Shown here: piece after piece, positions 15,434-20,664 of the stretch | Numbering within the stretch: the first letter of the stretch is position 1 | Layout of the letters: every line of letters starts with the position of its first letter | Assembly (NCBI GenBank): GCA_937895845.1 | Contig: CALBLK010000044.1 | Location: 1 to 20,664 of the forward strand | Direction: 5' to 3' | Length of the DNA: 20,664 nucleotides | From: an uncultured Prevotella sp. | GTDB taxonomy: Bacteria > Bacteroidota > Bacteroidia > Bacteroidales > Bacteroidaceae | Notes under the pieces: generated by a model | What the model was told of the DNA's origin: nothing | What the model saw: only the letters and a program-made list of their open reading frames with translations | Database searches by the model: none | Translations under genes and position numbers: made by a program

Positions 15434-15463
15434 AAAAAACACTTCACCGGTTACTCTTTAACC
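15434..15463 (-). terminator. Weak terminator after the DUF4923-like gene
   Basis: On the minus strand GGTTA (15463 side) pairs with TAACC around a 5-base loop (15449-15463), followed within ten bases by TTTTTT (15434-15439). The stem is short, and the hairpin starts in the stop codon area, so termination is probably partial. Confidence 0.35.
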
Positions 15464-16110
15464 TATTTTTTTTCTAATGTAAGCCCTGCTTTCATCCCTT
15501 TGACACTTTTCATCAATGCAGTGATCGCCTTCAGGTTTGTGTTTGTTGACCTACTGCCAAACGACTTGAACATCTCCAATATTTTGGTGGCATCCGTCAC
15601 AAACATAAGGTTTTTCCCGTCCAGCTGGGTTGTGACAGTCACTGTCTTTATACCTCCATAGGTCAGCAGCAGCTTGGAGTCTTCAACCTTCCATGTACCT
15701 TGTATTGTCTTCTTGCCCAAGAGTTCAACAAAAGTTCCATCCTCCTTGAATGTGAATTTCAAGGCTCCCTGCTTGATGCCATACTTGGTCAGATGGTTCT
15801 GGATATTTTTTTCCAATTTACCCGACACCAACTTGGCACCAGCATTGGTCAAAAAATTGTCCGACTCAAACACAATTGCCGGTTCTGCATACTCCCATGT
15901 TCCGACAAGACCATTGGTAGAAGCCTGCTTGCTCGAAGAAAATACTGATGTAAGGTTGGAAATCAAATCGCTTCCATTCGTTGTTGCCGTCACTCCCGAG
16001 GCATTTGCGATGCCACCGAGAATGTCACCCAGCACATTCTGGGCGTTGACACCAAGGGACGGCATCAGCATGAGGCTCAGTGCCACCAGTTTAAAACTCA
16101 ACTTTTTCAT
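15463..16110 (-). CDS. Secreted DUF4923-like (lipocalin-like) protein
   Basis: A 215-residue exported protein of unknown function. A signal peptide (MKKLSFKLVALSLMLMPSLG, cleavage probably after NAQ near residue 24) leads to a low-complexity Gly/Ser/Asn linker (about 25-67), then a beta-rich core beginning GLVGTWEYAEPAIVF. Within it, LKFTFKEDGTFVELLGKKTIQ and GTWKVEDSKLLLTYGG have the 'GTW' strand pattern of lipocalin-like and DUF4923 proteins in Bacteroidetes. No cysteine for a lipid anchor is visible, so it should be periplasmic. ATG 16110 was chosen because the signal peptide starts there; longer frames would run over the promoter. The assignment comes from recollection of the family pattern and should be seen as probable. 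Confidence 0.75.
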   Translation of the reverse strand: MKKLSFKLVALSLMLMPSLGVNAQNVLGDILGGIANASGVTATTNGSDLISNLTSVFSSSKQASTNGLVGTWEYAEPAIVFESDNFLTNAGAKLVSGKLEKNIQNHLTKYGIKQGALKFTFKEDGTFVELLGKKTIQGTWKVEDSKLLLTYGGIKTVTVTTQLDGKNLMFVTDATKILEMFKSFGSRSTNTNLKAITALMKSVKGMKAGLTLEKK

Positions 16111-16138
16111 CTTTACAATATTTTGATTTAACAGGCCG

Positions 16139-16170
16139 CAAAAGTACAGTTTTTTGACAAGCAAAACAAA
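16139..16170 (-). promoter_or_regulatory. Promoter of the DUF4923-like gene
   Basis: The minus strand has TTTG at 16167-16170 and TACTTTTG at 16139-16146, separated by exactly 20 bases: a full Bacteroidetes -33/-7 promoter. It is the best promoter in the window, 29 bases before the ATG. Confidence 0.8.
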
Positions 16171-16208
16171 TATAAAAGACGAAATCTCCTTATGAACGTT
16201 TTTTTTAT

Positions 16209-16216
16209 TATTTTTG
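16209..16216 (+). promoter_or_regulatory. Candidate -7 box of the second glycosyltransferase operon
   Basis: TATTTTTG fits TAnnTTTG, 23 bases before the ATG at 16240. The -33 region (about 16186) lacks TTTG. It diverges from the DUF4923-like promoter about 60 bases away. Confidence 0.4.
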
Positions 16217-16239
16217 TACACGGTATATCTAACCCTCCT

Positions 16240-17154
16240 ATGAAAGAACTTACCAAAAGAGAACTGTCCATCCTCATACCTGTCTACAACGATATTTGCA
16301 CAGAACTGGTCAATGTGTTACACAGTCAGGCGGAAGACCTTGGCATTGACTATGAGATTATTGTAGCCGATGACGGGTCCTCAAGCGCTGCCACCATTGA
16401 GCAGAACCGCGAGATTGAGCAATTGTCTCACGTGAAATACCTTGTAAGAACCAAGAATGTGGGAAGGTCGGCCATCCGTAATTTCCTGGCCAGACAAAGT
16501 CATTACCAACACCTGTTGTACATTGACTGCGATGTGACAGTTCCCGACGGTTTGTTTCTCAGACGCTATATGGAGTGCCCGTTTGACACAGTGGTCTATG
16601 GCGGGGTCCTCATCGGAGGCTCCCCCCGAAAGTTCAGTGGCAACTTGCGCCGCATCTATGAAAAGAGCTGCGAGAAGGCCCACCAGACAGCATACCGGCA
16701 GCGCAACCCCTACCACGATTTCCGCACAACCAATTTCATGGTCAGACAGTCGGTAATGACTGCCCACCCCTTTGATGAGCGTTTCAGGAACTACGGTTAC
16801 GAGGATGTCATGTTTGGAAAAGCCATGCGCCTGAACCATATTCCGATTTATCACATTGACAACCCTCTCTGCATCGAGAACTTCGAAAACAACAGAAGGT
16901 TCGTGGAAAAGACTGAGGAGGGACTTCGAACCCTCTATGAGTTCCGCAACGAACTGAGGGGATACAACAGACTGCTCACGATGGTCGGCATAACGGCAAG
17001 GTCGTTTCCACTCACACTGATTAGGTGGTGGCACTCCCTGTTCGGCCGTCTGGAGCGCAGTGTCCTCACCAGCAGACATCCCCTGCTGCCAGTCTACAAC
17101 CTTTACCGGTTAGGATATTATGTATCACTACTTAAAAATAACGACAAGCAATGA
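16240..17154 (+). CDS. Glycosyltransferase, GT2 with GT7C-like C-terminus
   Basis: A 304-residue GT-A transferase. The N-terminal half has ELSILIPVYND (8-18), IIVADDGSS (40-48) and the DxD site YIDCDVTVPDG (Asp96, Asp98). The C-terminal half, FDERFRNYGYEDVMFGKAMRLNHIPIYHI, resembles the galactosyltransferase C-terminal domain (Glyco_transf_7C) found in bacterial polymerising GT2 enzymes. Sugar and acceptor are unknown. I used ATG 16240 (MKELTKRELSILIPV); an upstream ATG at 16192 would put the -7 box inside the gene. The last bases ATGA overlap the mutarotase start, so coupling is expected. No transmembrane segment is evident. Confidence 0.9.
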   Translation: MKELTKRELSILIPVYNDICTELVNVLHSQAEDLGIDYEIIVADDGSSSAATIEQNREIEQLSHVKYLVRTKNVGRSAIRNFLARQSHYQHLLYIDCDVTVPDGLFLRRYMECPFDTVVYGGVLIGGSPRKFSGNLRRIYEKSCEKAHQTAYRQRNPYHDFRTTNFMVRQSVMTAHPFDERFRNYGYEDVMFGKAMRLNHIPIYHIDNPLCIENFENNRRFVEKTEEGLRTLYEFRNELRGYNRLLTMVGITARSFPLTLIRWWHSLFGRLERSVLTSRHPLLPVYNLYRLGYYVSLLKNNDKQ

Positions 17155-17468
17155 AAAGATTTGCATTTAAAATGATGTTGAAAAAGGGCTGCGAACGTGA
17201 ATACGAGCGCCGCCACGCCGCCATCTGGCCAGAGCTCAAGCAGATGATAAAAGAGCAGGGGGTCAGTGATTACAGCATTTTCTGGGACAAGGAGACCAAC
17301 ATTCTCTTTGCCGTTCAAAAATGCAGCAGGGACACCAACAGTCAGGACACAGCCAATGTAGACCCCATCACCCAAAAATGGTGGGACATGATGGCCGACA
17401 TCATGGAGGTGAATCCTGACAACTCTCCTGTCAGCATTCCGCTTGAGGAACTTTTTCACATGGACTAG
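17151..17468 (+). CDS. rhaM: L-rhamnose mutarotase
   Basis: Interconverts the alpha and beta anomers of L-rhamnose; small cytoplasmic protein of the RhaM/YiiL (DUF718) family. The 105-residue length equals the E. coli enzyme (104). Tyr18 and His22 in EYERRHAAIWPEL sit at the same numbers as the active-site residues of E. coli RhaM, and the aromatic pair W77-W78 (KWWDMMADIM) matches its conserved tryptophan region. The N-terminus MKRFAFKMML and C-terminal LEELFHMD are also typical. What is unusual is its place: between two glycosyltransferase genes, overlapping the first by ATGA and 3 bases before the second, without rhamnose kinase, isomerase or aldolase nearby. Confidence 0.9.
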   Translation: MKRFAFKMMLKKGCEREYERRHAAIWPELKQMIKEQGVSDYSIFWDKETNILFAVQKCSRDTNSQDTANVDPITQKWWDMMADIMEVNPDNSPVSIPLEELFHMD

Positions 17469-17471
17469 TTC

Positions 17472-18680
17472 ATGCACATCTGCTTCCTTACAGACTCCAT
17501 CTTCTCCTTTGGCGGTGTGCAGCGGGTAACCGCTGTCATCGCCAAGGAACTGGCCAAAAGGCACCGAGTGACCATTGTCACCTTTGACCATCCTGACCGT
17601 GAAGACACAGGTATGTACGGCCTTAGCGAGGCAGACATCAGCTATGTGTTCACCTCCTATGCACCTGTCAGTGTCTCTAAAGCTCTGCTATGCAGGACTT
17701 ACAGTTTTCTCTATCGCAAGGTGCTGCCTAAAACCAGACTAACCTCAGCCCTCTATGCCCTCAGCTCATTTCCGTCCCAGCGCCGCAAGCCACTGGAAGC
17801 CTTGCTCAGCCAAGGGAAATACGATGCTGTGGTTGGTGTCCACGCTCCTTTGGCCATCCGCCTGGCCACGATGTCCCATTGCCTAAAAGGCAGCAAAACC
17901 ATTGGATGGATTCACAATTCATTTGACGCACTCTATGGCAAGGGCTCTCCATATATCGGCCACGAGTTAGAGGCCCACTGCATTTGCCAGTACCGAAAGC
18001 TCAGCCATACGGTCGTTCTGTGTCACTATGACGCTGCAATCTATGAGCAGCGGCATGGCTTCCGCCCAACTGTCATCTATAATCCGCTCACTGTCGTTCC
18101 GCGACAGCAAGCAACAGGCAAGAACAAACGCTTCTTGGCCATTGGTCGCTTTTCGCACAGCCACAAGGGCTTTGACCTCCTGATTGAGGCCTTTCACTTG
18201 TTTTTGAAGCAACACGAGCATGACGCCAGCCAAGATTGCCCAACAGAAAGATGGACATTGGACATCGTGGGCGAAGGCCCAGAGCAAACGCTGTACGAAA
18301 CACTCATCCATAAATACCATCTGGAAGACCGTGTCTTCCTACACCCTTTTACCAAGAACATACACACCTATTACGAACAAGCCAGTTTCTATGTGCTCAG
18401 CTCTCGCTGGGAGGGATTCGGCTTGGTTCTCACCGAGGCCATGGCTCATGGTCTTCCCGTCATCTCATCAGACCTCCCTACCAGCAAGGAGATCCTTGGC
18501 GAAACAGCCCTCTATTTTCCAAATGGCAATGTAAAGGCACTGGCAGAGCAACTCCATGTTGCCACAACTGCCAACTGGAACAAATGGTCGGAGCGGTCTG
18601 GCAAACGCGCATCGCTGTTTTCCATTCCACGCATTGCCAGCCAGTGGGAAGCAATACTTTCTCACGAAGAAGCGCAATGA
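17472..18680 (+). CDS. Glycosyltransferase family 4 protein
   Basis: A 402-residue retaining GT-B transferase. The N-terminal Rossmann half starts MHICFLTDSIFSFGGVQRVTAVIAKELAK, with the GG loop that often binds the acceptor. The C-terminal donor half has FLAIGRFSHSHKGFDLLIEAF, WTLDIVGEGPEQ and SSRWEGFGLVLTEAMAHGLP, in which the acidic residues around EGFG and TEA form the GT4 E-x7-E donor-sugar site. Closest general types are GT4 enzymes using UDP-sugars in lipopolysaccharide or capsule assembly; the exact sugar is unknown. It ends the three-gene glycosyltransferase-mutarotase unit; a 272-bp gap follows. Confidence 0.92.
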   Translation: MHICFLTDSIFSFGGVQRVTAVIAKELAKRHRVTIVTFDHPDREDTGMYGLSEADISYVFTSYAPVSVSKALLCRTYSFLYRKVLPKTRLTSALYALSSFPSQRRKPLEALLSQGKYDAVVGVHAPLAIRLATMSHCLKGSKTIGWIHNSFDALYGKGSPYIGHELEAHCICQYRKLSHTVVLCHYDAAIYEQRHGFRPTVIYNPLTVVPRQQATGKNKRFLAIGRFSHSHKGFDLLIEAFHLFLKQHEHDASQDCPTERWTLDIVGEGPEQTLYETLIHKYHLEDRVFLHPFTKNIHTYYEQASFYVLSSRWEGFGLVLTEAMAHGLPVISSDLPTSKEILGETALYFPNGNVKALAEQLHVATTANWNKWSERSGKRASLFSIPRIASQWEAILSHEEAQ

Positions 18681-18742
18681 CCCAATGCTGTTGCCAAAGT
18701 CTTCAATAAGTCATCAATTTTTCTGCCTTTGTCATTGATTTT

Positions 18743-18759
18743 TTGGCAGGAACTGCCAA
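18743..18759. other. Perfect hairpin in the gap after the GT4 gene
   Basis: TTGGCAG, loop GAA, CTGCCAA: a 7-bp perfect stem, 63 bases after the GT4 stop. There is no U-run after it on the plus strand (TTCCAG follows), so it is not a standard terminator; it sits about 20 bases before the thioredoxin -7 box and could be an operator or a processed 3' end. Confidence 0.4.
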
Positions 18760-18777
18760 TTCCAGAAAGAGAATCCT

Positions 18778-18785
18778 TATATTTG
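18778..18785 (+). promoter_or_regulatory. -7 box of the thioredoxin-flavodoxin-yjbQ operon
   Basis: TATATTTG matches TAnnTTTG, 168 bases before the thioredoxin ATG. No TTTG at the normal -33 distance. It implies a leader of about 160 bases (18792-18952), in which I recognise no riboswitch; a 38-codon frame at 18816-18932 is present but unsupported. Confidence 0.5.
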
Positions 18786-18952
18786 CACCTATAAATCACA
18801 AAATCATTGTCAAGCATGGGGGAGCAACCCTTAACCGCACCAAGTTATTCTCGCCAAACGCACGCCTCAAAGCAACAGACAGGCAGAAAAACAAGGCAAA
18901 GACCTGACAACAATTTCAAGATAGATAATTGACAGATAACAAACAGACAACA

Positions 18953-19252
18953 ATGGAAACATTCAACAGTGTGATAAACAGCGGCCAACTTGTCCTGGTC
19001 GACTTCTTTGCCACGTGGTGCCAACCCTGCAAGATGATGCACCCCATTCTTGAGCAGGTAAAAGCCGTATTGGGGAACCGCATCCGCATCATCAAAGTGG
19101 ATGTTGACAAATATGGCGTGACGGCAAGCCAATACCACATTCAGTCTGTACCCACCCTGATGCTTTTCCGCAACGGCGAAGCCTTGTGGCGTACAAGCGG
19201 AGTACAGCAGAAAGCAGAGTTGCTGGCAACGGTAGAACAATTCTTGAAGTAA
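18953..19252 (+). CDS. Thioredoxin
   Basis: A 99-residue thioredoxin-fold protein, cytoplasmic since no signal peptide is visible. It has VDFFATWCQPCKMMHPIL with the redox pair Cys23 and Cys26; the motif is WCQPC instead of the usual WCGPC, which may alter redox potential. The cis-proline is in QSVPTLMLFRNG, and the C-terminal helix ends LLATVEQFLK. Slightly shorter than E. coli TrxA (about 108). ATG 18953 was chosen as it starts the first helix (METFNSVI). It is first in a run with a flavodoxin lipoprotein (25-base gap) and a YjbQ protein. It could reduce general cytoplasmic targets; a special partner is not shown. Confidence 0.94.
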   Translation: METFNSVINSGQLVLVDFFATWCQPCKMMHPILEQVKAVLGNRIRIIKVDVDKYGVTASQYHIQSVPTLMLFRNGEALWRTSGVQQKAELLATVEQFLK

Positions 19253-19277
19253 TGAAAACAAACATAAAGCTTAGATT

Positions 19278-20105
19278 ATGAAGAAGTATTTTTTAGCATT
19301 AGTGGCCGCGGTAATGGCATTGACAGGTTGCTCTCAGTCAAAGGGCACAGATAAAAAGACAGCAAAGAGCCTTGTACTATACTACTCTCAGACAGGCACG
19401 ACAAAGACTGTGGCCGAAGAGTTGCAGAAGATTCTTGGCGCAGACATCGAACAGATTGAGGTTGAGAAGCCCTATAACGGAACTTATGAAAAAACAATAG
19501 AGCGTTGCCAAAAAGAAATGGAATCGGGCGAATTCCCCGTATTGAAACCTCTGAAGTCAGACATCAGCAAGTATGACACCATCTACCTGGGCTACCCTGT
19601 ATGGTTCGGCACATTTGCCCGCCCTGTACTGGCACTGGTGAAACAGCAGAAGTTTGAGGGCAAGACCATCATACCTTTCTGCACATTTGGCAGCGGCGGG
19701 CTGGATGCCACTGTTGCCGATTTGCGCAAGGTGCTGCCCAAGGCAAAGGTTCTTGACGGCTATGGCGTTCGCACAGCCAGAATCAGCCGAATGCCTAAAG
19801 AGTTGGATTACTTCCTGAAAAAGAACGGACTCATAGAAGGAAAGGTTGCACAGCTGCCCGACTTCACTGAACAAAAGCCCGTGACAGACGGAGAGCGAAA
19901 CATCTTCGAAGCTGCCTGTGGCGACTATAAGTTCCCTCTTGGCACTCCGGTTACAGTCGGACGGCGAACCTTAGATGAAGGAACGGAGTACAAATACACC
20001 GTGGCATCAAAAGGGAGGGACGGAAGTGATGCAACAGCAACCATCTACGTCATGGACTATAAGGATAAAAGCAGCAAGCCTGAGTTTACACAGGTTGCAA
20101 AATGA
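19278..20105 (+). CDS. Flavodoxin-domain lipoprotein
   Basis: A 275-residue protein with a lipoprotein signal peptide (MKKYFLALVAAVMALTGCSQ, lipobox cysteine C18), so it should be anchored on the outer face of the inner membrane or in the outer membrane. The flavodoxin domain starts at SLVLYYSQTGTTKTVAEEL (31-49), where SQTGTT is the FMN phosphate loop, and includes YLGYPVWFGTFARPV and CTFGSGGLDATVADL, both FMN-binding loops. After about residue 190 an extra beta-rich region of roughly 80 residues follows (GTPVTVGRRTLDEG ... TATIYVMDY). Flavodoxins are usually cytoplasmic electron carriers, so the membrane anchor is odd. The electron donor and acceptor are unknown; thioredoxin precedes it and yjbQ follows with 4 bases between. 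Confidence 0.9.
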   Translation: MKKYFLALVAAVMALTGCSQSKGTDKKTAKSLVLYYSQTGTTKTVAEELQKILGADIEQIEVEKPYNGTYEKTIERCQKEMESGEFPVLKPLKSDISKYDTIYLGYPVWFGTFARPVLALVKQQKFEGKTIIPFCTFGSGGLDATVADLRKVLPKAKVLDGYGVRTARISRMPKELDYFLKKNGLIEGKVAQLPDFTEQKPVTDGERNIFEAACGDYKFPLGTPVTVGRRTLDEGTEYKYTVASKGRDGSDATATIYVMDYKDKSSKPEFTQVAK

Positions 20106-20109
20106 TGCA

Positions 20110-20523
20110 ATGATAGAACAAGCAGAATTTACACTACAAGCAAAGCGTCGTGGCTGCCATCTTGTGACTCGCGAAATATTGGAACACCTGCCCAGTCCGC
20201 TGCCCAAGGTGGGACTGTTGAATCTGTTTGTGAAGCACACGTCTTGTGCACTCTCCATCAATGAGGATGCCGACCCCAATGTGCGTAGCGACATGGAGAA
20301 GATACTGAACCGCCTGGTAAGGGAGAACGAGCCATACTACGACCATGTGCTGGAAGGTGCCGACGATATGCCCGCCCATGCCAAGTGCTCCCTCGTTGGT
20401 GTGAGCATCACTGTACCAGTCACCGGCGGCCGTCTGAACCTTGGCACCTGGCAGGGCATTTACCTCTGTGAGTTTCGCGACTATGGCGGCCCTCGCAGGA
20501 TAGTTGCAACCATATACGCATGA
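20110..20523 (+). CDS. yjbQ: YjbQ family protein (UPF0047)
   Basis: A 137-residue member of the YjbQ/UPF0047 family; some members show a weak thiamine-phosphate synthase activity, but the true role is not settled. Family landmarks are FVKHTSCALSINEDADPNV (40-58), with His43 probably a metal or active-site residue, DMPAHAKCSLVG (86-97, His90), LNLGTWQGIYLCEFRD (109-124). Length is typical (about 135-140). ATG 20110 was chosen because it begins the conserved region 4 bases after the flavodoxin stop; longer upstream frames lie inside the flavodoxin gene in another frame. It closes the thioredoxin operon and is followed by a terminator. Confidence 0.93.
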   Translation: MIEQAEFTLQAKRRGCHLVTREILEHLPSPLPKVGLLNLFVKHTSCALSINEDADPNVRSDMEKILNRLVRENEPYYDHVLEGADDMPAHAKCSLVGVSITVPVTGGRLNLGTWQGIYLCEFRDYGGPRRIVATIYA

Positions 20524-20570
20524 AATTATTCTTTATGATGCCCGCACTACTATTGTCAAATGATAGCATA

Positions 20571-20630
20571 CAGTGCATATAGCCTTAGCTTGAAATACCT
20601 TTCATCTAAGGCCATATGCATTGCGTTTTT
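20571..20630 (+). terminator. Terminator of the thioredoxin-flavodoxin-yjbQ operon
   Basis: Arms 20571-20588 and 20606-20623 pair over 18 positions (core TGCATAT, GCCTTAG with CTAAGGC, ATATGCA), with one A-C mismatch and one G-U. The 17-base loop is AT-rich. The second arm is followed by C-G-TTTTT (20626-20630). It lies 48 bases after the yjbQ stop. The large loop is unusual for a terminator but the position and T-run support it. Confidence 0.6.
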
Positions 20631-20664
20631 ATCACATTTTACCATAATGCCACTTTTCCTGCAT

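Noticed and set aside
16381..17079. 232-codon minus-strand frame opposite the GT2/GT7C-like gene
   Set aside because: Shadow frame; the plus strand carries DDGS, DxD and the C-terminal transferase motifs.
18816..18932. 38-codon frame (MGEQPLTAPSYSRQ...) in the thioredoxin leader
   Set aside because: No ribosome-binding signal, no family resemblance and composition like random leader; kept only as a note.

Overview
The window looks like chromosomal DNA of a Bacteroidota member, most likely Prevotellaceae (Prevotella/Segatella type). Several genes are preceded by the Bacteroidetes -7 box TAnnTTTG rather than E. coli-type promoters, and Shine-Dalgarno sequences are weak or absent. Lineage-typical genes are present: a serC-serA-DUF1015 block, ribosomal protein S16 with a long Ala/Lys/Glu tail, a DUF4923-like secreted protein, and a DEAD-box helicase carrying DEFD. 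No rRNA, tRNA, CRISPR array, transposase or phage gene was seen.

Layout. Positions 1-4945 are all minus strand: serC, serA and the start of a DUF1015 gene (phosphorylated serine pathway) with terminator-like hairpins between them, preceded by a DbpA-type RNA helicase and an MBL-fold hydrolase. A divergent promoter region (about 4946-5070) leads on the plus strand to glyA. A 330-bp intergenic region (6352-6681) holds a dispersed repeat copy and a separate inverted repeat. Then comes a three-gene plus-strand run: a PurF-like protein with a degenerate glutaminase domain, a GT2 glycosyltransferase and a GT4-like glycosyltransferase, with overlapping ends. A two-gene RND efflux operon (lipoprotein adaptor and permease) runs from 10380 to 14494 and is followed by the second repeat copy. 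Convergent to it is rpsP (minus), then the DUF4923-like gene (minus). From a divergent promoter region near 16150-16215 a second glycosylation operon starts on plus: GT2/GT7C-like transferase, L-rhamnose mutarotase and GT4 transferase. The window closes with a thioredoxin, flavodoxin-lipoprotein, YjbQ operon and its terminator.

How the genes connect. serC and serA make phosphoserine, the serine precursor, and glyA turns serine into glycine and one-carbon units; the PurF-like gene after glyA would fit purine metabolism if it is active. The two glycosyltransferase groups look like small surface-polysaccharide or glycoprotein units, and the mutarotase suggests rhamnose turnover, but no flippase or polymerase is present. 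The RND pair lacks an outer-membrane factor here.

The best candidate for something undescribed is a roughly 165-bp non-coding element present twice (6367-6532 and 14517-14680), each time in the same orientation and starting 15-22 bases after the stop codon of a plus-strand gene. Other points of interest are the PurF-like protein without its catalytic cysteine, the SerA with lysine at the usual catalytic histidine site, and the membrane-anchored flavodoxin.
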